From positions 62,001-126,000 of the forward strand of contig PAIP01000068.1 in the NCBI GenBank assembly GCA_002704915.1: a stretch of DNA of 64,000 nt, given 5' to 3'. The stretch is from Parvularcula sp. (GTDB lineage Bacteria; Pseudomonadota; Alphaproteobacteria; Caulobacterales; Parvularculaceae). Positions 1 to 8,769 of this stretch are shown one piece after another. The notes under the pieces were generated by a model. It was not told where the DNA came from, made no database searches, and worked only from the letters and a program-made list of their open reading frames with translations. A program made the position numbers and the translations under genes. Each line of letters begins with the position of its first letter. Positions within the stretch are counted from its first letter, which is position 1.

Positions 1-442
1 GCCCCTGATCGTGCGCTGGCCGGGACGAATTAAAAAACACGGTGAAAGCGCGCAAACCGCGATGAGCATGGACTGGCTGCCCACCATGCTCGATGCGGCG
101 GACATTGCTTATGATCCATCCGCTTTCGACGGCGTTAGTCTTCTGCCGGTTTTAACTGGCGGCGACCGCTTTGAGCGCAAGCTTTTCTGGCGTCATCAGG
201 CCCATGAGCAGAAAGCCATGCGCCAGGGGCCGTGGAAATATCTCTCCATTGGCGGCCATGACTATCTCTTCAACATTGAAGCCGATCCCATGGAGCGGGC
301 GAACAAGAAAACGGTCGAGACGGAGCTTTTTGCGCGCATGCAAAATGAATGGGCCGCCTGGAACGATACCATGCTCGCCTATCCGGAAGACAATGCGAGC
401 TGGACCAACAAGTTCGGCGGTCATATCCCTGACCGGTATTAA
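1..442 (+). CDS. Sulfatase family protein, C-terminal part (5' end outside window)
   Basis: The reading frame is open from the first bases of the window and ends at TAA 440-442, so only the last ~146 residues are present. The order of elements fits the C-terminal half of arylsulfatase/choline-sulfatase-like enzymes: a segment naming the target as WPG, the D-W-L-P-T-M stretch, the D-G-V-S-L-L-P-V-L motif, a WR-H segment and an M-R-Q-G-P-W-K-Y stretch, then the LFNIEADPMER motif found near the end of sulfatases. The catalytic formylglycine motif (C/S-x-P-x-R) would lie upstream and cannot be checked. Substrate unknown; the family hydrolyses sulfate esters, usually in the periplasm. The next gene, an MFS transporter 135 bp downstream on the same strand, may belong to the same unit. 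The family call is firm, the exact substrate is not. Confidence 0.85.
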   Translation, partial: PLIVRWPGRIKKHGESAQTAMSMDWLPTMLDAADIAYDPSAFDGVSLLPVLTGGDRFERKLFWRHQAHEQKAMRQGPWKYLSIGGHDYLFNIEADPMERANKKTVETELFARMQNEWAAWNDTMLAYPEDNASWTNKFGGHIPDRY

Positions 443-577
443 GGACGGCCTTTCTGCGCGCTCTCAGTCGCCTTCTCCTGCGCCGGTTTCTCTGGCCGGG
501 CGCCCTCCCCTGACCTAAAGTGGAGCGCATAAGGCGAACCCATTGCGCCACATAACAACTTCAAGGGAGCGGGGCCG

Positions 578-1960
578 TTGGATCAAACGCAAAACGCGGA
601 GCAAACGGAGCAAGCCGTCCTCAAGAGAGACGACTGGCCGTCGCCGGGGCGGGCCTATTGGGGACTTACGGTTCTCACCATCGCACTTATGGTGGCGACG
701 CTCGACCGCTCCATCATTTCGCTGCTGGTCGAACCGATCAAAGCGGACCTCAATCTTTCCGACACGCAATTTTCGCTGCTGACCGGTTTCGCTTTCGTCT
801 TTTTCTATGCGTTTCTCGGGCTTCCCATCGCGCGCCTCGCCGATGTCAAAAGCCGCCGCGTCATTATCGGCGTCGGGATCGCCTTCTGGAGCTTCGCCAC
901 CATGCTGTGCGGCCTGGCCCAGAATTTCTGGCATTTGTTCTGGGCGCGGGTCGGTGTTGGCGCCGGCGAGTCGTCCTTTGCACCGGCTACATATTCCATC
1001 ATCACCGACAGCTTTCCGCCGGAAAAACTGCCTCGCGCTTTCGCCATCAATTCCCTCGGCTTTATCGCCGGCGCCGGCATTTCGAACCTTGCCGGCGGCG
1101 CGATCATCACCGCGGCGACCGCAGTGGGCGTCATCAACCTGCCTTTTCTCGGCGAGCTTAAACCCTGGCAGCTCGTGTTCATCCTTGTGGGGCTGCCGGG
1201 CTTCATCGTTGCGGCGATGATGGCGACAGTCGAGGAGCCGAAACGTAAAGGTCAGTTGAAACAGAGCGGCGGCAAGGCGAAAGCCATCCCGATCAGGGAG
1301 ATTTTCGGGTACCTCAAGCAGGAACGGCGCACCTATGCGCCCATGTTCATGTCGCTCGCTGTAAAAGTGCTCCTCAGCTATGGCGCCGTTCTCTGGCTGC
1401 CGGCTTTGTTCATTCGCACCCATGACTGGACGGCGGCGAAAATAGCCTTTGTCCTGGGCATGCTGTCGCTCATCACGGCGCCGCTCGGCTTGTGGCTCGG
1501 CAGCACGATTTCAGAACGCTGGGCGAAAGCGGGCCGAAATGACGCCTATATGCGGCTTGTGCTGTACGCCTCGATCGGGCTCATGCCCTTTGCCATCGCC
1601 TATCCGCTGGTGGATAACGCGTGGCTCGCTATCGTGCTTTACGGGTTCAACACTTTCATCGCCTCCATTGGCATCGCGCCCGGCAATGCGGCGCTGCAAG
1701 TGGTGACGCCGGCGGAAATGCGCGGACAGGTGCGGGCGCTCTACCAATTCGTTTTCAATGTGGTCGGATATGCTGCAGGTCCGCTCGTCATCGCTCTGTT
1801 TACCGATTACCTGTTCGGCGCCGAAGACCAGTTGCGTTACTCTATGGCGCTGCTCGCCTGCATCCTGGCGCCGACCGCCTGTCTCGTCACCTGGATCGGC
1901 GTCAAGCCCTATGGCGAAAGCTATGCGCGCGCCATGGCGCGTTACGCCGCCGGCGCCTGA
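578..1960 (+). CDS. Spinster-like MFS transporter
   Basis: A 460-residue inner-membrane protein with about 12 hydrophobic segments. It has the signature of the spinster-like major facilitator branch: a first helix ending in LDRS, then P-I-K-A-D-L-N-L-S-D-T-Q, and the loop 2-3 motif GLPIARLADVKSRR. The start is TTG 578 because a strong ribosome site (AAGGGAG) lies about 8 bases upstream and the first residues are hydrophilic. Substrate is unknown; in this window close relatives sit beside catabolic genes, so import or export of an organic acid is a reasonable inference. It ends one base before the end of the convergent dehydrogenase gene, leaving no room for a terminator. Four other members of this branch are encoded at 2924-4300, 32189-33469, 41860-43263 and 61885-63222. 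Confidence 0.9.
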   Translation: MDQTQNAEQTEQAVLKRDDWPSPGRAYWGLTVLTIALMVATLDRSIISLLVEPIKADLNLSDTQFSLLTGFAFVFFYAFLGLPIARLADVKSRRVIIGVGIAFWSFATMLCGLAQNFWHLFWARVGVGAGESSFAPATYSIITDSFPPEKLPRAFAINSLGFIAGAGISNLAGGAIITAATAVGVINLPFLGELKPWQLVFILVGLPGFIVAAMMATVEEPKRKGQLKQSGGKAKAIPIREIFGYLKQERRTYAPMFMSLAVKVLLSYGAVLWLPALFIRTHDWTAAKIAFVLGMLSLITAPLGLWLGSTISERWAKAGRNDAYMRLVLYASIGLMPFAIAYPLVDNAWLAIVLYGFNTFIASIGIAPGNAALQVVTPAEMRGQVRALYQFVFNVVGYAAGPLVIALFTDYLFGAEDQLRYSMALLACILAPTACLVTWIGVKPYGESYARAMARYAAGA

Positions 1961-2902
1961 TCACTTATTTCCGGATTTATCCAGCGCCGGCACGTCTTCC
2001 TGTTTGTCGTAAATCGGATTGTAGATCAGCGTGCCGAAGAGCTTTACCACCTCAGCGCGTTCGCGATTAGGCGGGTCGTTTGGAATCGACCGCAGCAAGG
2101 CTTCGTTACGGGCCACAAGGCCGTCGCGAAACTCCGGATGCGACATGATAAAAAGATCGCCGCGCCGAACCCCGCGCAAAACGCGTTCGCCCACCTCTTC
2201 CGGGTCCATAAAGACATTCGGGTCGAAAGACGGCATCTTCCGCGGCGGGGCTTCCCCGCCCGGCGGCGGCGCGTCATCACGCAGATGCGCAGGCCGCACT
2301 TCATGAGTGGTCTGACCAAGGCTTGTCTTGACCGGGCCCGGAAAGAAAACCGATGCGCCCACATTGGTCCCCTGCAAATCCGTCGCCAGCGACTCCATCA
2401 TGCCCGCGACCGCGTATTTCGCCGTGCAATAAAGCCCGGCCCCGCCTACAGCGGAAAAGCCGCCCGTCGATGATGTGCTGACAACATGCCCCGGCTCGCC
2501 ATGGGCGATCATGCGCGGCAGGACCGTGACAAGGCCGTTCACTACGCCGCCGACATTGACGCTGAGATTGAAGTCCCAGTCCTTATAGGTGCAATTCTGC
2601 ATGGGCTTGCCGGCGATGCCGACACCCGCATTCAACGCGAGCAGGTGGATATTGCCGTAAACTTCTTCGGCCTCGTCTGCGGCTTTCACCCATTCATCCC
2701 TGTCTGCGACATCGAGCTTGACCGCGTGGACAGGAAAGTTCGTATCACTGAAACCGGACACAGCTTCGTCGAGGGCGCTCTGGCGAATATCGGCGATCAC
2801 GACATTCATGCCATGCTTTGCGAAGACTTTCGCCATGCCAAGCCCCATGCCGCTGGCGCCGCCGGTAATGAAGGCGGTTTTTCCGCTCACGTCTTTCAGC
2901 AT
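1961..2902 (-). CDS. Short-chain dehydrogenase/reductase (SDR)
   Basis: A 313-residue classical SDR, expected to be a cytosolic NAD(P)-dependent alcohol/ketone oxidoreductase. Visible motifs: the TGGASGMGLG dinucleotide-binding loop near residue 14, an acidic residue after strand 2 (VIADIR, favouring NAD over NADP), LNAGVG at about residue 92, the catalytic Ser in S-T-S-S-T-G-G and the YCTAK Tyr/Lys pair at about residues 158-162. The C-terminal extension with a DLFIMSHPEFRD stretch is shared with the SDR at 38818-39696 (DLYILPYPEFRQ), so the two are paralogues. The start ATG at 2902 has a GGAAGACGGA ribosome site. It is the last gene of the minus-strand aconitase X cluster, 21 bp after an MFS gene. 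Substrate not identifiable from sequence. Confidence 0.9.
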   Translation of the reverse strand: MLKDVSGKTAFITGGASGMGLGMAKVFAKHGMNVVIADIRQSALDEAVSGFSDTNFPVHAVKLDVADRDEWVKAADEAEEVYGNIHLLALNAGVGIAGKPMQNCTYKDWDFNLSVNVGGVVNGLVTVLPRMIAHGEPGHVVSTSSTGGFSAVGGAGLYCTAKYAVAGMMESLATDLQGTNVGASVFFPGPVKTSLGQTTHEVRPAHLRDDAPPPGGEAPPRKMPSFDPNVFMDPEEVGERVLRGVRRGDLFIMSHPEFRDGLVARNEALLRSIPNDPPNRERAEVVKLFGTLIYNPIYDKQEDVPALDKSGNK

Positions 2903-2923
2903 TCCGTCTTCCTTTTTCTCAAA

Positions 2924-4300
2924 TCAGTCATCGCGTTCACGCGCGGCCGCCACAGCGCGCGCATAAGGTTTCAACGCTTTCCAGCTAAGAAAGAGGCCAA
3001 CCGGACCAAGGATCGCAGCGGCCGCCGCCATGGAGGCGCCCAGCATCGCTTCATTCTTGAAAACATTATCGGTCATCAAGGCGACGACGAGCGGCCCCGC
3101 GCCATAGCCCATGACATTGAAGATCGCGATATAAAGCGCCGACACCGTGCCGCGCATGCGCCCCGGCGTGATCACCTGCATGGCCGCGTTGGCCGGCCCT
3201 GCGCCCAGCGAGCCCAAAAACAAAAGCGCGCCGTAAAGCGCGAACGCCATCCACGCCGCCGGCGCCAAAGGATAGATAATGGCGAGCGGCACAAGCGCGA
3301 TCGACACCCATAATACGATGCGCATATTGGCGTCGTCCTGACCTTTGGAGGCGAGCCATGTCGCCGCCTGCCCGCCTATAATCAATCCGAGCGGCGCAAC
3401 GATCAGGCCGATGGCGCCGAGAATCGGCCCGGGCTCACCCGGCGCATAACCGAAGCTGCGCTCGAAAAAGGCCGGCGACCAGACGGCGTTGCCGAAACTC
3501 AGCATCGATTTCACGCCGGCTGCGAAAAACATCGGAAAATACGCCGCGCCCCAAAAACCGAAAAAGCTCAAAACCTTTCCGAAGGACGGCGTCACCGCGC
3601 CCGTCCCTTCATCCTTTCGCGGCGGTTCCGGCACCGTCAGCACCATGAGCAAGGCCCATAAAATGCCCGGCAGGCCGACAATGACGAAAGTCATCTGCCA
3701 CGGTTTCAACGTGCCGATGACAGGAAAGGTTTGAGGCCCCAGTTCCGTTAGCCAGACGATCAGATAGCCGCCGACCAGAAGCGCCATGCCGGAGCCCATG
3801 ACCATGCCGATATTGATGATGGAGATGGGGCGCGCGAGTTTGTCCCGCGGGAACATGTCCGCCGTCATGGAATAGGTCGCCGGGCCGTTGCAGCTTTCGC
3901 CGATGCCGACGCCCATGCGCGCAAGCGCCAATTGCCAGAAATTCTGCGCAAGCCCGCAGGCCGCCGTCATCAGCGACCAGAAGGCGATGCCGGCGCCGAT
4001 AATCCATTTGCGCGGACCGCGGTCGACCAGCCGGGAAATGGGAATGCCGACGCTAATATAAAAAAGAACGAACATGAAGCCGACGAGAATGCTGATCTGC
4101 GTGTCGGTCAGATTGAGATCCGCCTTGATCGGCGTGATCAGCAGAGTCAGCAATTGCCGGTCGAGGAAGTTGAACATCAGCGCGATAGTGAAGATAAAGA
4201 TCGCCCACCAGGCGCGGAAGGGACTTACGGGATTGGCCGGCGGCCGCGCCGGCGCCGGTTTTTGCGAGGGAGACGGCGCCGTCGCCGAAATGTCTGTCAT
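2924..4300 (-). CDS. Spinster-like MFS transporter
   Basis: 458 residues with a proline-rich cytosolic N-terminus (~30 residues) followed by about 12 membrane helices. It shares the spinster-like signature NFLDRQ...P-I-K-A-D-L-N-L-T-D-T-Q and loop motif GIPISRLVDRGPRK with the other members in this window. It starts 4 bp after the preceding transporter gene (stop at 4305), so the two are almost certainly translationally coupled. Two different MFS carriers next to one aconitase X enzyme suggest uptake of more than one related substrate, or an uptake and export pair; neither can be decided from sequence. Confidence 0.9.
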   Translation of the reverse strand: MTDISATAPSPSQKPAPARPPANPVSPFRAWWAIFIFTIALMFNFLDRQLLTLLITPIKADLNLTDTQISILVGFMFVLFYISVGIPISRLVDRGPRKWIIGAGIAFWSLMTAACGLAQNFWQLALARMGVGIGESCNGPATYSMTADMFPRDKLARPISIINIGMVMGSGMALLVGGYLIVWLTELGPQTFPVIGTLKPWQMTFVIVGLPGILWALLMVLTVPEPPRKDEGTGAVTPSFGKVLSFFGFWGAAYFPMFFAAGVKSMLSFGNAVWSPAFFERSFGYAPGEPGPILGAIGLIVAPLGLIIGGQAATWLASKGQDDANMRIVLWVSIALVPLAIIYPLAPAAWMAFALYGALLFLGSLGAGPANAAMQVITPGRMRGTVSALYIAIFNVMGYGAGPLVVALMTDNVFKNEAMLGASMAAAAAILGPVGLFLSWKALKPYARAVAAARERDD

Positions 4301-4304
4301 GGTT

Positions 4305-5657
4305 TCAGGCGCCTTCCTGCTTAAACGCCGCGCTGGCGCCTTTCAGAGCGCCGATCGGCGTCTGACTTTCTACCGGGAAGCTGTCCACAGGCATAAGCTT
4401 CTTGTCATAGCGATACTTCCCGAGGAACCAGTAGAGGAAGAATGTGATGGCCATCAGGATCGCCATGATCACAAAGACAAGCTGGTAATCGCCATAGGCA
4501 TCATAATACATGCCGACCAGCAGCGGCGAAACTCCCATACAAAAAGTCTGGAATGGTGTTTGTATGCCCACTAGAGTTCCAAAGGACTTCAGTCCGAAGA
4601 ACCGCAACTGGAACACCGTTCCCATGGGCCGCTTTGCGCCGCCGGAGAAGCCGATCAGGATTGTCGCCATCAAGAGGAAGGCGATGCCCGCCGCGCCGCC
4701 AGTCAGCAATAAATAAAACAACAGCCCTACCGCGGTCATGGCGCTGAACGGCGCCGCAATTTTTGCCGTGTCCATCTTATCCAGAAGAAAGCCGCCGGCG
4801 ACTGTGCCTGCCGCCATCGCCAGTTGCGATATTGAAACCATCCAGACGGCCGTGTCCATGCTGATGCCCCGCGATACGATAAACGGGATCAGATGCGGCT
4901 GAAGCCCCATGGCCGGCGCCATGGCGATGACGCTGGCGAGAAGTATAAACCAGAAGTCGCGTGTCTTCATTGCCTCCATCGGCGTCAGCCCCGGAGGCTC
5001 CGCCGGCGCGCCGACTGGCGCACCTGGAGCGGCCGCCGGCGCTTGCGGGGCTTCCGGCTCTCTGAGCCAGATCAACAGGAGCGGGATAACCGACAGGATA
5101 ATGAGACCGAGTCCCACAAACATGCCGCGCCATCCATATCCCTCAATCAGAAACTGGATAAGTTTCGGCGCGAAGACGCCTGCAATGCTCGATTCAACGC
5201 CAAAAATCGCCAGCGCTTTGCCGCGATGCTTGTTAAAAAGCGCGCCAATGATTTTCGAATACCCGATCGCTGTTGTGCCGGCGAAACCCAAAACAGCGAA
5301 ACCGAGATAAAATTGCCAGAGTGATCCGTCCTGACGAGAGAGCGCCATGGTGATCAAGCCAACAAGAAAAGTGCCGCCAATAATCATGACCCGGGCGCCA
5401 ATCTTGTCCACAAGCCTGCCCAGAAAAGGCGCTGACGTTCCCCCTACCAGCATCATCGCCGTGAGGCCGCCGGAAAACTGCGTTCGCGTCCAGCCGAACT
5501 CTTCAGTCATCGGCAAGGTCAAAAGCATGATCGCAGTGAAAGGAAGGATGGATGATCCGAAAAGAACGCCCACGGTCACTGCAAACATGATCTTCAGCTT
5601 GCGGATGGAAAAATCGGATTCCTCTTCCGGCGCGCCGGACTGAACATCCGCTGTCAT
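4305..5657 (-). CDS. MFS transporter, oxalate/formate- or monocarboxylate-like branch
   Basis: About 450 residues with 12 predicted helices. It differs from the spinster-like carriers in the window: a hydrophilic N-terminus, then the pattern P-F-T-A-I-M-L-L-T-L-P-M-T-E-E-F-G-W-T-R-T-Q-F-S, which is typical of the oxalate:formate antiporter/monocarboxylate porter branch (the E-F-G-W-x-R stretch after helix 1), and the loop L-G-R-L-V-D-K-I-G-A-R. A central Ala/Pro-rich linker (APAAAPGAPVGAPAEPP) separates the two halves. I chose ATG 5657 over the in-frame TTG 5660 because GGGAGG is then six bases upstream. Predicted to move an organic anion for the cluster. Confidence 0.85.
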   Translation of the reverse strand: MTADVQSGAPEEESDFSIRKLKIMFAVTVGVLFGSSILPFTAIMLLTLPMTEEFGWTRTQFSGGLTAMMLVGGTSAPFLGRLVDKIGARVMIIGGTFLVGLITMALSRQDGSLWQFYLGFAVLGFAGTTAIGYSKIIGALFNKHRGKALAIFGVESSIAGVFAPKLIQFLIEGYGWRGMFVGLGLIILSVIPLLLIWLREPEAPQAPAAAPGAPVGAPAEPPGLTPMEAMKTRDFWFILLASVIAMAPAMGLQPHLIPFIVSRGISMDTAVWMVSISQLAMAAGTVAGGFLLDKMDTAKIAAPFSAMTAVGLLFYLLLTGGAAGIAFLLMATILIGFSGGAKRPMGTVFQLRFFGLKSFGTLVGIQTPFQTFCMGVSPLLVGMYYDAYGDYQLVFVIMAILMAITFFLYWFLGKYRYDKKLMPVDSFPVESQTPIGALKGASAAFKQEGA

Positions 5658-5697
5658 CAAATCCTCCCTGACATTTCAACGCGCCGTTTTCCGGCGT

Positions 5698-6129
5698 CTA
5701 TTGTTTCCAGACTTCCACAATTCCCCTGCCGCCATCGACGCGCACCCGGTCGCCGGTTTCGATGACGGAAAAGGGGTCCGTCTCAAAATCGGTGACGGTC
5801 GGCGCATGGGTGACGACAGCGCCGAGCGCAGCCTTCGCCGTCATATCGACAAAGAGCATCGCCGCCGGCGCCGTTCCGGCAAGCCGCGCGAAATGAAAGA
5901 TCGCGGACCATCCGGACGAGCCCTTGGCGCCGCGAAACAACAGCACCTTGCCGGCGAAACTTTGCCCCACAAGTTCGTGGCGCGTCTCGATGATCTCGCC
6001 TTTCATGGGATTGACGCCGCCCCAGCCGGAAATTGTCTCGCGCGTCACCAGCGCTTCCGCCTCGGCGACGCCCGGCACGATGCCGCGCCCATGAATGACG
6101 ATGGGTTTTGACAGTTCCGCCGCGCTCAT
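5698..6129 (-). CDS. Aconitase X swivelling-domain (small) subunit, DUF126
   Basis: A 143-residue protein matching the DUF126 swivelling domain of aconitase X. It begins with the family's H-G-R-x-I-V-x-G-x-A-E-A-x-V-x stretch, then SGWGGVNPMKGEI, and the L-L-F-R-G-A-K-G-S-S-G-W-S segment, where the conserved Ser near residue 70 is the catalytic Ser of the family. The start ATG 6129 overlaps the large-subunit stop as ATGA and follows GGGGAGA; an upstream in-frame ATG at 6147 is less likely. It should form a heterodimer with the 6126-7415 product, as in two-subunit bacterial enzymes. Known aconitase X activities are cis-3-hydroxyproline dehydration and, in archaea, mevalonate phosphate dehydration; the substrate here is not determined. 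Confidence 0.9.
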   Translation of the reverse strand: MSAAELSKPIVIHGRGIVPGVAEAEALVTRETISGWGGVNPMKGEIIETRHELVGQSFAGKVLLFRGAKGSSGWSAIFHFARLAGTAPAAMLFVDMTAKAALGAVVTHAPTVTDFETDPFSVIETGDRVRVDGGRGIVEVWKQ

Positions 6130-7415
6130 GAGAGCTCTCCCCGCCATTTGCCGGTGAGCGCCGCATGGATGCAGTCTTCGGTTGTGCCGAACCAGGCCTC
6201 GATTCCAAGAAAAGCGGGCAGATAATGGGTCTGCTTGGCGCTGTCGAGCGCAACGACTTTTGTGCCTTTAGGGACGCTCTGCGCAATCGCTGAACAGGTG
6301 TCTGTCATCACAAGACCGCCGGCTTGTTTAATAATGTCGACATACCCTTTCGCCTGCGCCTCCGCCTTCACATAGCGCGAGGTGAAGATCCACAAAGCGG
6401 TTCCATCATTCAGTTTCTTGCCGTCGAGAAGCCGCGTCGCCTCCTCAATCTGATCGATGGCGGCGTGCGGACAACCGAGCATCACATAATCGACATCAGT
6501 CGACTTGCCGCGAATGTTGAGGTTGTCATAGGTCTTGCGGCGTTCGTCGGCGCCATAGCGGATGCGACTTTTGATCTGATTGCCGCCAAAGGCTTTCTCG
6601 CGCGTCGGCGCCTCGGGCGTAACGCCGACCAGATGATACATCTCCACGCCGCCGGATGAGGCCGCCGCCGCCCCGAAATGTTTAAGCTCAGCAAGCCCTG
6701 CATTCGAGATCGCGCCGTCGATGACCGGAATTTCTTCCTGCACGATCTCGCCGATATAATAGCCCAGCATCCCCCATTCGAAGATATTGTTTACGGAGAC
6801 AGCCACTTCGACCAGATGATTGCCGAGACGGAACTCGTCGCGGTGAAAGCCCCAGTCGGGAACGCGGTGCGTGATCATCGCGGCGCTCGTCGATTCGCGG
6901 CCTTCCGTGTTCGTGCGCGCGCCGAGCACGGAATTACAATAGACCACGGCCGAGCTTTCCATCCAGGCGCAATGCTCGCCGAATTTCGGCTCATTGCCGG
7001 CGAGATAAGGCGTGCAAGTTTTCAGATTCTTGATGTTTAATGCCGCGGTCTTTTTTTCATCGCTTTGCGCGTTCTCGAATGCCTCGCGGGAATAGCCCTG
7101 TTCGCGCCACAGCTCCGGGTCCATGCCTCCCTGCAAGTGGCACGCATTGCCGGTCATTGCCGGAATATCGAACACATCGTCAGCGTCGAGATCGAACTTG
7201 CAGAAAACGGCGCGATAATCCCCGCCATCTTGGCTGTATTGATCCTTGAGCCATTGCGGCGCAGAGCCCGGCACGCCCGCGACATTGTGTGTTTCGACAA
7301 AACGCTCAGCGCCCAGCGCATTGGCGTAGCGGATCAAAAGATCCATGGCTTTTTCGGCGGCCTTGCCATGGGCGCCGGACGCCATCGCCTCTTCTTCAGG
7401 CGTTAACCGCAGCAT
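6126..7415 (-). CDS. Aconitase X catalytic (large) subunit, DUF521
   Basis: A 429-residue cytosolic iron-sulfur hydro-lyase of the DUF521 family. Recognisable elements: N-terminal L-T-P-E-E-E-A-M, the HNVAGVPGS loop, the T-C-T-P-Y-L stretch, the E-S-S-A-V-V-Y-C-N-S-V-L-G-A-R-T-N segment, and the late VMTDTCSAIAQ cysteine, all positions where the family carries cluster or active-site residues. The start at 7415 is preceded by GGAGG; a longer frame to 7472 would overlap the upstream gene far more. It overlaps the end of the upstream MFS gene by 20 bp and the small subunit by four. With an FAD oxidoreductase and three carriers in the same run of genes, a dehydration step in breakdown of an imported hydroxy acid or hydroxyproline-like compound is likely. 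The exact substrate is open. Confidence 0.92.
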   Translation of the reverse strand: MLRLTPEEEAMASGAHGKAAEKAMDLLIRYANALGAERFVETHNVAGVPGSAPQWLKDQYSQDGGDYRAVFCKFDLDADDVFDIPAMTGNACHLQGGMDPELWREQGYSREAFENAQSDEKKTAALNIKNLKTCTPYLAGNEPKFGEHCAWMESSAVVYCNSVLGARTNTEGRESTSAAMITHRVPDWGFHRDEFRLGNHLVEVAVSVNNIFEWGMLGYYIGEIVQEEIPVIDGAISNAGLAELKHFGAAAASSGGVEMYHLVGVTPEAPTREKAFGGNQIKSRIRYGADERRKTYDNLNIRGKSTDVDYVMLGCPHAAIDQIEEATRLLDGKKLNDGTALWIFTSRYVKAEAQAKGYVDIIKQAGGLVMTDTCSAIAQSVPKGTKVVALDSAKQTHYLPAFLGIEAWFGTTEDCIHAALTGKWRGELS

Positions 7416-8766
7416 GAGCGCCTCCATCTTCTTGTTTCGTCGCCCGCACGACCGAACCAATGCCGATAACACAGAGCGTCAGGATCGCCGGCCCCATCAT
7501 CAGGAACAAAAAAATCTGAATGACCGGCAGTCCGCTCGACAAGAACAGCCCCCCGAGTATCGGCCCGGCGACGCCGCCGACCTTGGCGATGGAAGACGCC
7601 CAGCCGCCGCCATTCGCCCGGATCGCCGTCGGATAATAGATGCTGGTGATGCTCAAAATGCCGTAATGCCCGCCGGAAATAAGCGCGACTACCAGCACAT
7701 TCATGAAAAGAAAGAGCGCTGTCGGCATGGAGGCCGCGCCCATGAAAAGCAGCACCGGTAAGCTTGCAATGGGAAAAACCGCAATCGCGAAGGGCCCGAT
7801 CCGGTCCGTAAAGCGCATCAGCGAAAGCCCGGCGACGGCGCCGGCGAGCGCCGAGCCGGACGCCACCCAGGCGGCGGTTTTTCTCGCCACGTCAAGATTT
7901 TCAAGAATGATCGGGCCCCAGCTTGCGTGAAGATAAACCGTCAGCGTCGAGACCGCATATCCCAGCCATATGAGCGGCGTGATGAGCAACAGCCGGCCTT
8001 CGAAAAGCTGTCCGACGCGGAAAGACTTTTTGATCCCCGGCTCGTCGCTCAGGATAAAATCCGTCTGCGCGCTGACCCCGACAGCCGGGTCGAGTCTTTT
8101 GATAATAGTTGCGATCTTGTCCTGGTTTCGCCCGCGCGCAACGAGGAAACGGATCGATTCCGGCAGGTTGAAATAAAGCCCGGCGGCGCAAAGCACGGTC
8201 GCGGCGCCAGCGGCGAAATAGACGCCCTGCCAACCGAAAGGCGGCGCGAGCCAATTGGTGATGGGGCCCGCCAAGGTCGTGCCCAGGGAATAGCCCACCA
8301 TGATGAGCGTGACGACTGTGGCGCGCAGCCTCTTCGGCGCATATTCGATATTGAGGGCCCATGCGAGCGGCAACATGCCGCCGAGCGCAAGTCCGTCAAT
8401 GAAACGGAACCATAGAAGCTGTTCGTAGGTCTGCGCGAAACCGGTGGCGAAGGTGATTACGCCAAAAGCGAACGCTGCAATGATAATGGAGATGCGCCGT
8501 CCGATGCGGTCCCCGAGATACGCGAAAGCGAACCCGCCCAACACCGTGCCGAGCAGCCCGGCGCTGAACACATTGCCGAGCATCGTTCGGTCCAGCGCCA
8601 TCTCATCTGCGATATAGGGCGCCGTATAGGAAATCATCATCATGTCGAGGCCGTCGCAGAAGGTGATCAACCATGACAAAACGATGAGGCGAATGTTGAA
8701 GGCGCTGAGCTTGCGCTCATCCATGAACGCCGACACATCGAAAACCGGTTGAGAGCGTTCGCGCAT
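7396..8766 (-). CDS. MFS transporter, aromatic acid:H+ symporter (AAHS)-like
   Basis: 456 residues, about 12 helices. It carries the AAHS/sugar-porter hallmark after helix 1, F-C-D-G-L-D-M-M-M-I-S-Y-x-A-P-Y-I, with the acidic residues that matter in 4-hydroxybenzoate carriers of that family, and the loop 2-3 motif G-D-R-I-G-R-R. It starts 4 bp after the FAD oxidoreductase stop, which indicates translational coupling, and its own end overlaps the aconitase X gene. Prediction: proton-linked uptake of an organic or aromatic acid that the oxidoreductase and aconitase X then process. The substrate range cannot be narrowed from sequence. Confidence 0.88.
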   Translation of the reverse strand: MRERSQPVFDVSAFMDERKLSAFNIRLIVLSWLITFCDGLDMMMISYTAPYIADEMALDRTMLGNVFSAGLLGTVLGGFAFAYLGDRIGRRISIIIAAFAFGVITFATGFAQTYEQLLWFRFIDGLALGGMLPLAWALNIEYAPKRLRATVVTLIMVGYSLGTTLAGPITNWLAPPFGWQGVYFAAGAATVLCAAGLYFNLPESIRFLVARGRNQDKIATIIKRLDPAVGVSAQTDFILSDEPGIKKSFRVGQLFEGRLLLITPLIWLGYAVSTLTVYLHASWGPIILENLDVARKTAAWVASGSALAGAVAGLSLMRFTDRIGPFAIAVFPIASLPVLLFMGAASMPTALFLFMNVLVVALISGGHYGILSITSIYYPTAIRANGGGWASSIAKVGGVAGPILGGLFLSSGLPVIQIFLFLMMGPAILTLCVIGIGSVVRATKQEDGGAHAAVNA

Positions 8767-8769
8767 CGC